A stretch of 64,000 bases of DNA from Leifsonia virtsii (GCF_030433675.1 NZ_JAROCB010000002.1:248001-312000), one strand, 5' to 3'; positions 53,160 to 61,726 are shown, counted from the first letter of the stretch. Notes: generated from the sequence alone by a model not told the origin. Program-made: numbers and translations.

Positions 53160-54320
53160 ATGGGCAGGCACTACGACCTCGTCGTGGTCGGCGCGGGCAT
53201 CGTCGGTCTCGGGCACGCCGTGGCCGCCCTCCGCCGTGGGCTGACCGTCGCCGTGGTGGACCGCGCATCCGGGATCACCGGGGCGTCGGTCCGAAATTCC
53301 GGGCACCTCTGCGTGACCGGGCAGGAGGGCGAGGCCCGCGCGTATGCGGAACTCGCGCGCGAGCTGTGGCTGACGCTCGCGCCGGAGGCCGGCTTCTGGC
53401 TGCGGGAGTCCGGCACCGTGGTCGTCGCCCGGGCGGAGGACGAGCTGGCCGTGCTCGAGGAGTTCCGGGAGCGGCGCGGCGGGCAGGACGCCCGCATCCT
53501 GACGCCTGCCGAGGTGCGCGACCGGGTGCCGGTCGCCGACGGCGTCGCGCTCGGCGGCGCCTTCCTCCCCGCCGACCTCCAGGTGGACCCGCGCGAGGCT
53601 GCCGCGGCGATCGCCCGCTGGCTCGATGCGCACGGCGTGGACTTCTTCTGGCAGACCGCGGCGGTCGGCGTGGAGACGGGACGCGTCCACACCACCCGCG
53701 GCCGGCTCGCTGGAGACGCCGTGGTCGTCGCCGTCGATCACGACCTCGACCAGCTGTTCCCGGGCCTCGCCGACGATCACGGCATCCAGCGCTGCGCGGT
53801 CGACATGCTGCTGCTGGAGGCCGACCTCGACCGCCCGCTCGACTCGCCCGTGCTCACCGGCTGGTCGCTCCTCCGCTCCCCCGGCTTCGCCCGCACGCCG
53901 AGCGCCTCCGCCCTGCGCGACCGGCTCGCCGCCGAGCAGCCGGCGCTGGCCGCGCTCGACGGAGATCACCTGTACGCGCAGCGGGCCGACGGCGCCCTGA
54001 TCGCCGGGGGCACGCAGCACCGCAGCGAGGACGTATCGCCGTTCCAGCTCGAGGGGGCTTTCGAGCTGCTGCTGGAGCAGGCGCGTGAGCTGTTCGGCAC
54101 CGCCGAGCTGCGCGTCCGGGAGCGCTGGCAGGGCGTGTACGCGTCGGCGCCCGACGAGTTCCTCGTCGCCTCGCCCGCCCCTGCCGTCCGCGTGGTCTCG
54201 GTGACGGCCGGCATCGGCATGACCACCGGGCTCGGCCTCGCCGACCGCGTCGTCGACGAGCTGTTCGCCGGCGCGCTCGGCTCCCTCACCTCCGCGGGCT
54301 CTGCCGCCCGCGCCCGCTAG
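53160..54320 (+). CDS. FAD-dependent oxidoreductase of the phosphonate-associated (HpnW-type) family
   Basis: 386 residues of DAO fold. The FAD motif is [16 protein letters not shown], with [19 protein letters not shown] downstream. The closest family I know is the oxidoreductase found with phosphonatase-like genes in proposed aminophosphonate catabolism. It probably oxidises an amine on a C-P or related compound. The ATG at 53160 follows GAGAGGGG; a GTG at 53100 is possible but the added residues look non-native. First of three co-directional genes. Confidence 0.85.
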   Translation: MGRHYDLVVVGAGIVGLGHAVAALRRGLTVAVVDRASGITGASVRNSGHLCVTGQEGEARAYAELARELWLTLAPEAGFWLRESGTVVVARAEDELAVLEEFRERRGGQDARILTPAEVRDRVPVADGVALGGAFLPADLQVDPREAAAAIARWLDAHGVDFFWQTAAVGVETGRVHTTRGRLAGDAVVVAVDHDLDQLFPGLADDHGIQRCAVDMLLLEADLDRPLDSPVLTGWSLLRSPGFARTPSASALRDRLAAEQPALAALDGDHLYAQRADGALIAGGTQHRSEDVSPFQLEGAFELLLEQARELFGTAELRVRERWQGVYASAPDEFLVASPAPAVRVVSVTAGIGMTTGLGLADRVVDELFAGALGSLTSAGSAARAR

Positions 54321-54344
54321 CCGCACCGCACGAAAGGCACCACC

Positions 54345-55217
54345 ATGACCCCTGACGGCCGCATCACCAGCGAGTTCGACGACCTGACCGTCGAGAAGAC
54401 CGGCTTCGGGACCGGCGTCGCCGACGACGAGGACTGGGACGCCTTCGACGACGGCCTCGACGACGACGCCGCCGTGCGGGCGGAGGACCGCGGCGACGAC
54501 GGGCGGGACGACGACCTCGCCGACCTCGAGCTCGTCGTGCTCTCCCTCGCGGGAACGACCCTTCTGGACGACGGGCTGGTGGAGCGGGCCTTCGAGCGCG
54601 CGGCCGACGCCGCCGGCATCGCCCCGGCCGCGCCCGACCGGCAGGACGCCCTGGACTTCGCGCGTCAGGCCGTCGTGCGGTCACCTCTCGCGGTGTTCCG
54701 CACTCTGACGGGCGACGACGACCAGGCGCAGCACGCCGCCGCCGTGTTCTCGTCCGCGTACGCCGACCTCGCCGCCGTCGGCGGGCTCGCCGCGGTCCCG
54801 GGCGCCGAGGACGTCATCCGTCTCCTCCGCGCCACCGGCGTCAAGGTCGCCCTCGTGACCGGCCTCTCGCAGGCCGCCCAGGACGCGGTGCTCGACGCCG
54901 TGGGCTGGCGCGACCTCGCCGACGTGACGCTGAGCGCGGACGACGGCGGCCGCGCCCGCCCGTTCCCCGACCTGCCCCTGACGGCCCTGCTGCGCACCCG
55001 CGCCTCCAGCGTCGAGGGGATGGTCGTCGTCGGCGACACCCCGGCCGACATCGCGTCGGGCATCGCCGCGGGCGCCGGGCTCGTCGTCGGCGTGCTCACC
55101 GGTGCGCACGACGAGCGCACACTGCTCGACGCGGGCGCGGACGCCGTGCTGCCCAGCGTCGCCGACCTCCCCGAGCTCCTCGGCTACCACGACCTCGCCG
55201 GGCTCGGCTCCCGGTGA
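54345..55217 (+). CDS. PhnX-like HAD hydrolase with altered motif I
   Basis: 290 residues. An acidic, Asp-rich N-terminal extension of ~60 residues precedes the HAD fold. Motif I reads VVLSLAGTTLL: the nucleophile Asp of the usual DxAGTT is Ser67. Motif II VALVTGLSQ, motif III near ADDGGRARPFPD and motif IV VVVGDTPADI are intact. Relatives are phosphonatase-like enzymes cleaving phosphonoacetaldehyde-type compounds. Unless another residue substitutes, it may be inactive or act as a binding subunit. GTGA overlap with the next gene. Confidence 0.8.
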   Translation: MTPDGRITSEFDDLTVEKTGFGTGVADDEDWDAFDDGLDDDAAVRAEDRGDDGRDDDLADLELVVLSLAGTTLLDDGLVERAFERAADAAGIAPAAPDRQDALDFARQAVVRSPLAVFRTLTGDDDQAQHAAAVFSSAYADLAAVGGLAAVPGAEDVIRLLRATGVKVALVTGLSQAAQDAVLDAVGWRDLADVTLSADDGGRARPFPDLPLTALLRTRASSVEGMVVVGDTPADIASGIAAGAGLVVGVLTGAHDERTLLDAGADAVLPSVADLPELLGYHDLAGLGSR

Positions 55218-56377
55218 CGGTCAAGGCGGTGACCCCGCGCGTCGTGGAGCCGCCGGCGCGCCTGGGGATGGGGGTCAGCGTGTATCCGTCCGCCACGGCC
55301 ATGGTGTGGCCGGGGGATGGGCACGCCCATGAGGCGGTCGCCGTGCCCGGCGTGCGCCTGGCGCCGGGGGACGTGCTGGTGGAGGTGGAGCTCGCGACGG
55401 TGTGCGGCTCCGACGTGCACACCGTGCTGGGCCACCGGCAGGCGCAGGCCCCGCTGGTGCTCGGCCACGAGCAGGTCGGCCGCGTCGTCGCCCTCGGCCG
55501 CGGCGGCGCGAAGACGACCGACGGGCACCGCGTCTCGCTGGGCGAGCGCGTCGTCTGGTCGGTCGCCGTGCCGTGCGGACGCTGCGCCCGCTGCCGGCGC
55601 GGCCTGCCGCAGAAGTGCGTCGGACTGCAGAAGTACGGCCACGAGCGGATGCGGCGCGGCTGGGAGCTGTCCGGCGGGTTCGCGACGCACACCCACATCC
55701 TCGACGGGACGCCGCTCGTGCGCGTCCCGGATGACATGCCGGCCGAGGTGCTCGCCCCGGCCTCCTGCTCGACGGCGACCGTCGCCGCCGCCCTCGAGGC
55801 CGCCTCCGCCATCGTCCCCCTGGAAGGCGCGCTCGTGCTCGTCGCCGGCGCCGGGATGCTCGGCCTCACCGCCACCGCGATGGCGACGGAGGCCGGCGCC
55901 CGCGTCGTCGTGAGCGAGCCGCTGCCCGAGCGCAGGGAGGCGGCGCTCGCCTTCGGCGCGGTCGGCGTGGCCGACCCGCGCGCCGCCGCCGGCTCGCCCT
56001 CCGGTCTCGCCTCCGTGCTGGCGAAAGCGGGAGGCCGGGCGCCGGCGCCGACGATCGCGCTGGAGCTCTCCGGCAACCCGTCCGCCGTCCGCTCCCTGCT
56101 CGGTGCGGTCGACGTCGGCGGGGTGCTCGTGCTCGTCGGGTCGGTGTGTCCCGGTCCGGAGCTCGGGATCGTGCCGGAGCAGCTCGTGCGGCGCCTGCTC
56201 ACGATCCGCGGCGTCCACAACTACGCGCCGCGTCACCTTGAGCAGGCGGTGCGCTTCCTCGCCGAGACGTGGCAGCGCTACCCGTTCGCCGAGCAGGTGG
56301 GGGAGACCTTCCCACTGGCCGAGGTGGATCGGGCGCTCGCCGCGACGACGCACCCGCGGGTGGCGGTGCGGCCGTAG
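55214..56377 (+). CDS. Zinc alcohol dehydrogenase of the phosphonate-associated (HpnZ-type) family
   Basis: 387 residues of MDR fold. The catalytic zinc site is formed by Cys in VCGSDVHT and the GHE motif LGHEQVG; the structural zinc Cys set is CGRCARCRRGLPQKC, and the NAD loop VAGAGMLGL. The family occurs with the preceding two types of gene in proposed phosphonate catabolism. Starts at a GTG overlapping the previous stop. Confidence 0.88.
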   Translation: MTVKAVTPRVVEPPARLGMGVSVYPSATAMVWPGDGHAHEAVAVPGVRLAPGDVLVEVELATVCGSDVHTVLGHRQAQAPLVLGHEQVGRVVALGRGGAKTTDGHRVSLGERVVWSVAVPCGRCARCRRGLPQKCVGLQKYGHERMRRGWELSGGFATHTHILDGTPLVRVPDDMPAEVLAPASCSTATVAAALEAASAIVPLEGALVLVAGAGMLGLTATAMATEAGARVVVSEPLPERREAALAFGAVGVADPRAAAGSPSGLASVLAKAGGRAPAPTIALELSGNPSAVRSLLGAVDVGGVLVLVGSVCPGPELGIVPEQLVRRLLTIRGVHNYAPRHLEQAVRFLAETWQRYPFAEQVGETFPLAEVDRALAATTHPRVAVRP

Positions 56378-56380
56378 CCT
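56375..56380 (+). promoter_or_regulatory. -10-like box before the UDG-type gene
   Basis: TAGCCT, overlapping the previous stop codon and six bases before the GTG at 56387. Confidence 0.45.
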
Positions 56381-56386
56381 GGGGTG

Positions 56387-56989
56387 GTGTTCGACCGCTT
56401 CTTCGACCTCATCCGGGCCGTGCCGGAGCCCGCGGACGCCGAGCTGCTGTACGGCGACGACGAGCTCGGGCGGCTGCGGGAGCGCAACCTCCGGCGCTAT
56501 CTGGAGTTGCCGCACGCGCCCGTCTTGCTTCTCGGCGAGGCTCCCGGCTGGCGCGGGATGACGGTCACCGGCGTGCCGTTCACGTCCGTGCGCGAGGTGG
56601 AGGCCGGGGTGCTCCCGGGGCTCGAGCTGCCTGCGGACCCGCAGGCGCCGTGGGAGGCGTCGAGCCGGGTCTTCTGGCAGACCATGGCGCAGTGGCAGGG
56701 CCCGCTCCCGCTGTCGTGGCCGGTCTACCCGCACCACCCCTTCGTGGCAGGGAAGCCGCAGACGAACCGCACGCCGCGCTCCTCCGAGGTGCGCGCGGGC
56801 GGCCCTGTCGCTCTGGAGCTCATCGAGGCGCTCGGCATTGAGGCCGTCGTCGCCGTCGGCCGCAAGGCGCAGGGCGCGCTCGCCGAGGCCGGCATCGAGG
56901 CGCCGGCGATCCGGCACCCGGCCCAGGGCGGCGCGCGGATGTTCACCGACCAGCTGCTATCCCTCAACCGGGCGATGCTCGAATCCTGA
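56387..56989 (+). CDS. Uracil-DNA glycosylase superfamily protein
   Basis: 200 residues. The N-terminal motif LLLGEAPGWRGMTVTGVPFTS corresponds to motif 1 of the UDG fold and the C-terminal IRHPAQGG to motif 2; between them VVAVGRKAQGAL forms the central strand and helix. It may remove damaged bases or be a non-catalytic relative. Start at 56387 follows the leaderless pattern; GTG at 56384 is the alternative. A 57-bp palindrome follows. Confidence 0.75.
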   Translation: MFDRFFDLIRAVPEPADAELLYGDDELGRLRERNLRRYLELPHAPVLLLGEAPGWRGMTVTGVPFTSVREVEAGVLPGLELPADPQAPWEASSRVFWQTMAQWQGPLPLSWPVYPHHPFVAGKPQTNRTPRSSEVRAGGPVALELIEALGIEAVVAVGRKAQGALAEAGIEAPAIRHPAQGGARMFTDQLLSLNRAMLES

Positions 56990-57014
56990 GCCCGCCGCGC
57001 CCCTGACCCGGCGA

Positions 57015-57071
57015 CGAGTTGCACGTCGTGGCGGCTATCCCCGTCGAATAGCGACCACGACGTGCAACTCG
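57015..57071. repeat. 57-bp intergenic palindrome, family A copy 3
   Basis: Perfect 17-bp arms at 57015-57031 and 57055-57071, identical to the arms of the copy at 14215. The 23-base centre differs at only five positions. It lies between convergent genes, 13 bases from the stop at 57084. Confidence 0.9.
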
Positions 57072-57083
57072 ACGAGCCGCAGC

Positions 57084-57605
57084 TCAGCCCAGGGGGGTGG
57101 CCTGGCGGTGCTGGGTCACCTTGTCGAGGTAGACGGCGGCGTTCTCGGCGATGCCGCGCAGCTCGTCGTCGGTGAGCTCGCGGCGCACCTTCGCCGGAAC
57201 CCCGGCGACGAGCGAGCGCGGCGGGATGTCGGCCCCCTGCGTCACAACGGCGCCGGCGGCCACCAGTGAACCCGTGCCGATGCGGGCTCCGTTGAGGATC
57301 GTCGCGCTCATCCCGATGAGCACGTCGTCCTCGATCGTGCAGCCGTGCAGCACCGCGTTGTGACCGACCGACACCCGCTCGCCGACCGTCAGCGGGAACG
57401 CCGGATCGACGTGGGCGGACACGTTGTCCTGGAGGTTGGAGTCGCGCCCGATGGCGATGGGCGCGTTGTCGGCCCGCACGACCGCGCCGTACCAGACGCT
57501 CGCGCCCGGTGCGAGCGTGACGTCGCCGACGACGGTCGCGTTCGGCGCAACCCAGGCGTCGTCCGCAACGCGCGGCGCGCGGTCCCCGGGGAGTGAGAGC
57601 AGCAT
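57084..57605 (-). CDS. Gamma carbonic anhydrase-like hexapeptide-repeat protein
   Basis: 173 residues of left-handed beta helix: APNATVVGDVTLAPGASVWYG, then RDSNLQDNVSAHVD and SVGHNAVLHGCTIEDDVLIG. His residues of the metal site are visible in SAHVD and VGHNAVLHG. Gamma-class enzymes hydrate CO2, though many YrdA/CaiE-type relatives lack proven activity. The ATG at 57605 has AGGAAGGA upstream; a GTG at 57635 overlaps the -10 box (TAGCGT, 57634-57639) and is excluded. Confidence 0.9.
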   Translation of the reverse strand: MLLSLPGDRAPRVADDAWVAPNATVVGDVTLAPGASVWYGAVVRADNAPIAIGRDSNLQDNVSAHVDPAFPLTVGERVSVGHNAVLHGCTIEDDVLIGMSATILNGARIGTGSLVAAGAVVTQGADIPPRSLVAGVPAKVRRELTDDELRGIAENAAVYLDKVTQHRQATPLG

Positions 57606-57633
57606 CGGCGTTCCTTCCTGTCGGTTGGATGTC

Positions 57634-57639
57634 ACGCTA
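57634..57639 (-). promoter_or_regulatory. -10 box of the gamma carbonic anhydrase gene
   Basis: TAGCGT on the minus strand, giving a leader of about 20 bases before the ATG at 57605. Confidence 0.55.
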
Positions 57640-57645
57640 CCGCCC

Positions 57646-57687
57646 TTGACCGTTCACTGTTCCGTGCCGTATATTCCTCTTGGAATA
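57646..57687 (+). promoter_or_regulatory. padR-MFS promoter with overlapping operator
   Basis: -35 TTGACC (57646-57651), an 18-base spacer and -10 TATATT (57670-57675). A palindrome TATTCC-tctt-GGAATA (57672-57687) covers the -10 and start zone, as expected for repression by the PadR protein encoded next. Confidence 0.8.
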
Positions 57688-57705
57688 ATCGAACTGGAAG
57701 TCGAG

Positions 57706-58284
57706 ATGGCCGAACCACGCACCCTCACCCCCCTCGCCGTCGCCGCGCTCGCGCTGCTGGCCGAGCGTCCGTCGCATCCGTACGAGATGTACCAGACGCT
57801 CATGCAGCGTTCGGAGGACCGGCTGGTCAAGGTGCGCCCCGGCTCGCTCTATCACACGGTCGATCGGCTGGAGGCCCACGGCCTCGTCCGGGCGACCGGC
57901 ACAGAGCGCGAGGGCAACCGCCCCGAGCGCACCACCTACGAGATCACGGACGAGGGCACGCGGTCCCTCGGTGAGCGGATCACCGAGATCATCGGCACTC
58001 CCGTCAACGAGTACCCCGAGTTCCCGCTCGGCCTCGGCGAGTCGCACAACCTCCCGCTGGAGACCGTCGTCGCCCTGCTGCGCAAGCGGGTCTCACTCAT
58101 CCGGGCCGACACGGCGGTCCTGGATGACGCCGTCGAGCACCTCACCCAGCGCGGCGTCCCCGCCAAGTACTGGATCGACGTCCGCTACCAGCGGGCGCTC
58201 GCCACGGCGGACGCGGATGTGCTGGAATCCCTGATCGCAGACCTCGAATCGGGCGTAGTGTCCTGGTCCGAGGACGAGCACTGA
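57706..58284 (+). CDS. PadR family transcriptional regulator
   Basis: 192 residues. The winged helix spans TLTPLAVAALALLAERPSHPYEMYQTLMQ with KVRPGSLYHTVDRLEAHGLV, and a helical dimerisation region follows. The ATG at 57706 has GGAAG upstream. PadR proteins often repress an adjacent drug exporter; here the MFS gene starts ten bases downstream and a palindrome covers the shared promoter. Confidence 0.93.
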   Translation: MAEPRTLTPLAVAALALLAERPSHPYEMYQTLMQRSEDRLVKVRPGSLYHTVDRLEAHGLVRATGTEREGNRPERTTYEITDEGTRSLGERITEIIGTPVNEYPEFPLGLGESHNLPLETVVALLRKRVSLIRADTAVLDDAVEHLTQRGVPAKYWIDVRYQRALATADADVLESLIADLESGVVSWSEDEH

Positions 58285-58294
58285 GAGAAGAACC

Positions 58295-59956
58295 ATGGAA
58301 CGTCAACTGAAGCCCTGGCCGGCCCTCTGGGCCCTGGTCATCGGGTTCTTCATGATCCTGATCGACACGACCATCGTGTCGGTCGCGAACCCCTCGATCA
58401 TGAAAGGCCTGAACCTCGGCACCGACTACAACTCCGTCATCTGGGTCACGAGCGCCTACCTGCTCGCCTACGCCGTCCCGCTGCTCATCACCGGGAGGCT
58501 CGGCGACCGGTTCGGCCCGAAGAACCTCTACCTGATCGGCCTCGTCATCTTCACAGCGGCCTCCGCCTGGTGCGGTTTCGCCGGCCACATCGGCATCCTG
58601 ATCGCCGCCCGCGTCGTGCAGGGTCTCGGCGCCGCGCTGATGACGCCGCAGACGATGGCCGTCATCACCCGCATCTTCCCGCCGGAGCGCCGCGGCGCGG
58701 CCATGGGCCTTTGGGGCGCCGTCGCCGGTGTCGCCACGCTGGTCGGCCCGCTGCTCGGCGGCGTGCTCGTCGACAGCCTGGGATGGGAGTGGATCTTCTT
58801 CATCAACGTCCCCGTCGGCATCGTGGCGTTCATCCTGGCGATGCGCCTGGTGCCGAAACTGCCGACGCACACGCACAGCTTCGACGTCCTCGGTGTGGTC
58901 CTCTCGGCCGTCGGCATGTTCCTGCTGGTGTTCGGCATCCAGGAGGGCAGCACCTACGACTGGGGCACCATCTGGGGCCCGATCTCGGTGTGGGGGCTCA
59001 TCATCGCCGGCATCGTCGTACTCGCCGCCTTCGTCGTCTGGCAGGCGTTCAACAAGAAGGAGCCGCTGCTCCCGCTGCCGCTGTTCCGCGACCGCAACTT
59101 CTCGCTGTCGAACGGCGCGATCACCACGGTCGGCTTCGCCGTCACGTGCATGGCGCTGCCGCTGGTGTTCTACTTCCAGACCGTGCGCGGCCTGACCCCG
59201 ACCGAGTCCGCGCTGATGCTCGCCCCCACGGCGGTCCTCTCCGGCGTGCTCGCGCCGTTCGTCGGCCGCCTGATCGACCGGGTGAACCCGCGCAACATCG
59301 CCACCCCGGCGCTGGTGCTGTTCGCCTTCGCGCTGTTCCTCTACTCCCGGATGCTGTCGCCGGATGTGAACATCTTCCTGCTGCTCATCCCGAGCGCGCT
59401 CCTCGGCATCGCGATGTCGGGCGTGTGGGGACCGATCTCCACCACCGCGACCCGCAACCTGCCGATCAGCCAGGCGGGAGCCGGCTCCGGCGTGTTCAAC
59501 ACCACTCGCCAGATCGGCGCGGTGCTGGGCAGCGCCTCCATCGCGGCGCTCATCTCGGGCCGCCTCGCCGTCGATCTGCCGAAGGTGCCGGGCGGCGCGG
59601 CCAACGCCAGCGAGGCCGCGGCGGGAACCGAGCTGCCGCAGATCCTGCACGCCGGCTTCACCCAGGCGATGTCGGAGGCGCTGCTGCTGCCCGCCGCGGT
59701 CGCCTTCCTCGGCGCCCTCGTCGTGGTGTGGTGGGAGCGGCCGAAGCCGCCGGCGTGGGCGAAGCCCGCCGGTGCCGGTGCGCCGGCGGATGCCGCAGCC
59801 GGCGCAGCCGAGCCGACGCACGGCGCGCACGCCGCCCCGGTGCCGGTGGACGCCGTCGCGCACGGCTCGCACGCCGCCGACGTCGCGCCCGCGACCGACG
59901 CGGCCCCGGGCGAGGAGCCGCCGCACGGCGTCCACGCCGCCCCCGTCGCGGACTGA
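58295..59956 (+). CDS. MFS drug exporter, DHA2 (EmrB/QacA) type, with His-rich tail
   Basis: 553 residues and about 14 membrane helices. The DHA2 motifs are LIDTTIVSVANPSI in helix 1, GRLGDRFGPKNLYLIGL in the 2-3 loop and VGPLLGGVLVDSLGWEWIFFI near helix 5. The last ~90 residues form a cytoplasmic Ala/Pro/Gly tail with HGAH, HGSH and HGVH units, which might bind metal. Exports drugs or metabolites with proton exchange. Co-transcribed with padR. Confidence 0.94.
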   Translation: MERQLKPWPALWALVIGFFMILIDTTIVSVANPSIMKGLNLGTDYNSVIWVTSAYLLAYAVPLLITGRLGDRFGPKNLYLIGLVIFTAASAWCGFAGHIGILIAARVVQGLGAALMTPQTMAVITRIFPPERRGAAMGLWGAVAGVATLVGPLLGGVLVDSLGWEWIFFINVPVGIVAFILAMRLVPKLPTHTHSFDVLGVVLSAVGMFLLVFGIQEGSTYDWGTIWGPISVWGLIIAGIVVLAAFVVWQAFNKKEPLLPLPLFRDRNFSLSNGAITTVGFAVTCMALPLVFYFQTVRGLTPTESALMLAPTAVLSGVLAPFVGRLIDRVNPRNIATPALVLFAFALFLYSRMLSPDVNIFLLLIPSALLGIAMSGVWGPISTTATRNLPISQAGAGSGVFNTTRQIGAVLGSASIAALISGRLAVDLPKVPGGAANASEAAAGTELPQILHAGFTQAMSEALLLPAAVAFLGALVVVWWERPKPPAWAKPAGAGAPADAAAGAAEPTHGAHAAPVPVDAVAHGSHAADVAPATDAAPGEEPPHGVHAAPVAD

Positions 59957-59968
59957 CCGCTCACGAGA

Positions 59969-60005
59969 GAAGGAGGTCGCAGCCGAACCGGCTGCGACCT
60001 CCTTC
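59969..60005. terminator. Strong bidirectional hairpin terminator
   Basis: Perfect 16-bp arms (59969-59984 and 59990-60005) with a 5-base loop GAACC, between the convergent MFS and VOC genes. Confidence 0.85.
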
Positions 60006-60025
60006 CCTTCTCAGGCCTTCGCGTC

Positions 60026-60919
60026 TCAGGCCGCTGATACTCCCGTTTCCGAGACGACCCGGACCGCGTTCGCCCACGGATCGTCGAACGTGACCGAACT
60101 CCCGTCGTCCCGCGCGGCGATGCCGTAGTGCCTCATCCGCTCGCTCAGCTCGCCGACGTCGTCCGAAGACGGCACCCGGATCTCCACCTCGCCGAGCCCG
60201 AGCGCCAGCTGCCTGCGCCCCGCGCCGCGGCTGTTCCACGTGTTCATCGCCATGTGGTGGTGGTAGCCGCCCGCGCTCACGAACAGGGCGCTGCCGCCGA
60301 GCGCGGCCGTCGTCTCGAAGCCGAGCCGGTCGACGTAGAAGGCGCGGGCCGACTCGACGTCGCCCACCGAGAGGTGCACGTGGCCGACGCCGGCGTCGCC
60401 GAACGGGGTGGCGCCGTCCTGCTCGGCCAGGGCGAGAGCACGCTCGGTGAGGTGCTCCTCGAGGAAGCCGTTGGGGTCGAGGTAGAGCGTCGCCATCTCG
60501 ACCTGGCCGTGCGTCCAGCTCCACTGGCTGCGGTCGCGGTCCCAGTACAGCTCGACGCCGTTTCCCTCCGGGTCGGTGAAGTAGAACGCGGTGCTCACCA
60601 GGTGGTCGGCGCTTCCGGTGAAGGTGCCGGGTGCCCGCCTGGCGACCGAGTACACCGCGGCCGCCAGCGCCTCCTGCGTGTCGAACAGGATCGCGGTGTG
60701 GAAGAGCCCCGCCTCGCCGGGCGACGCGTGCCGCAGCTCCGGCGCGTGCACCAGGATCACCGCCGGCGTCGCGCCGCGGCCCAGGATGACCCGGTCGCCT
60801 TCCGCCGCGAGCACGCTGAGCGTGACGGCGTCGCGGTAGTAGCGGGTCATGGCGTCGAGGTCGGCGACGCGGAGGGTGACGGCGCCCATGGCGGAGTCGG
60901 CGGGCAGGAGTTCGGACAT
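60026..60919 (-). CDS. VOC family protein (CatE-like dioxygenase/glyoxalase fold)
   Basis: 297 residues with two vicinal-oxygen-chelate modules. The first begins MGAVTLRVADLDAMTRYYRD, the second GVGHVHLSVGDVESARAFYVD. DPEGNGVELYWDR and a His cluster in GGYHHHMAMNTW provide likely metal ligands. The two-domain layout matches Bacillus CatE-type catechol 2,3-dioxygenases, but many relatives have other or unknown substrates. Start context lacks a clear Shine-Dalgarno. Confidence 0.88.
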   Translation of the reverse strand: MSELLPADSAMGAVTLRVADLDAMTRYYRDAVTLSVLAAEGDRVILGRGATPAVILVHAPELRHASPGEAGLFHTAILFDTQEALAAAVYSVARRAPGTFTGSADHLVSTAFYFTDPEGNGVELYWDRDRSQWSWTHGQVEMATLYLDPNGFLEEHLTERALALAEQDGATPFGDAGVGHVHLSVGDVESARAFYVDRLGFETTAALGGSALFVSAGGYHHHMAMNTWNSRGAGRRQLALGLGEVEIRVPSSDDVGELSERMRHYGIAARDDGSSVTFDDPWANAVRVVSETGVSAA

Positions 60920-60952
60920 ATGGATGAGAACATCCGCCCGACCGGGACTATT

Positions 60953-61657
60953 TCACGTCTCGATCGCGCCGCCGGTCTCGGCGAGGTAGCGGCGCAGAGT
61001 GAGCGACGGGTCCTCGGCCTGACGGCTGCGGTAGCGGGCGAAGTCGAGCTGGTCGCGCAGGGACGAACCCCCGCGCATGCGCTCGGCCTGCGCACCCTCC
61101 ACCGTCTGGATGCGCAGGGCCTCCGCGAACAGCTGCTCGCGGTCGCCCGCGGCCAGCACGAGCACTCCGTCGTCGTCCCCGACCACCCAGTGCTCCGCGG
61201 TCACGGTCACCCCGTCGAGGAAGGCGGACCGCATCGCCGTGCCGGCCGGCGGCACCCGTCGCGGGCCGAACGGGTGCGCCCCGCGGCTGAACACGGGCAG
61301 CCCGATCTCGCGCAGCTGTGCCGTGTCGCGGTGCCGGCCCCAGATGACGGCGCCGGCCATCCCGGCCTCGCGCGCCTCCAGCAGCATGAGGTCGCCGACG
61401 CACGCCTCGTCGTCGCGGCCGCCGTTATCGACGACGAGCACCGCGCCGGGCGGGGCGTCGTCGATCGTCTCCAGCAGCACGTCCACGCTGCCGAGGTGCG
61501 TGACCGGGGCGGCGGGTCCGGCGAACGGGCGGCCCGGGAGCAGCGCGACCAGGCTCACGGGAGCGGTCTGCACGGCGATCCCGAGTCGCACGGCGGCGTC
61601 GGCGATCGCGGCGGTGGCGGGAATAGGGACGGGCGCGGTGTCGGATTCGGCGGCCAT
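60953..61657 (-). CDS. RraA-like / HMG aldolase family protein
   Basis: 234 residues. The RraA fold is seen in GAVLVVDNGGRDDEACVGDLMLLEAREAGMAGAVIWGRHRDTAQL with LPVFSRGAHPFGPRR, and the Gly-rich DGVTVTAEHWVVGDDDGVLVL region. Members include 4-hydroxy-4-methyl-2-oxoglutarate aldolases and RNase E inhibitors; which applies is not known. The RD within NGGRDDEA is the usual divalent-metal Asp region. Leaderless ATG with TAGCGT six bases upstream. Confidence 0.85.
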   Translation of the reverse strand: MAAESDTAPVPIPATAAIADAAVRLGIAVQTAPVSLVALLPGRPFAGPAAPVTHLGSVDVLLETIDDAPPGAVLVVDNGGRDDEACVGDLMLLEAREAGMAGAVIWGRHRDTAQLREIGLPVFSRGAHPFGPRRVPPAGTAMRSAFLDGVTVTAEHWVVGDDDGVLVLAAGDREQLFAEALRIQTVEGAQAERMRGGSSLRDQLDFARYRSRQAEDPSLTLRRYLAETGGAIET

Positions 61658-61663
61658 GACGTG

Positions 61664-61669
61664 ACGCTA
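61664..61669 (-). promoter_or_regulatory. -10 box of leaderless RraA-like gene
   Basis: TAGCGT on the minus strand, six bases before the ATG at 61657. Confidence 0.65.
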
Positions 61670-61726
61670 TACCGCCCGGTATGCGCTGTGCGGCATGCGG
61701 ACGGCCGCGCCCGGCTCGCGCCCGGA

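Noticed and set aside
14215-57071. CRISPR array or inverted ends of a transposon
   Set aside because: The palindromes are single and far apart, with no spacers between them, and no transposase or target duplication lies between any pair.
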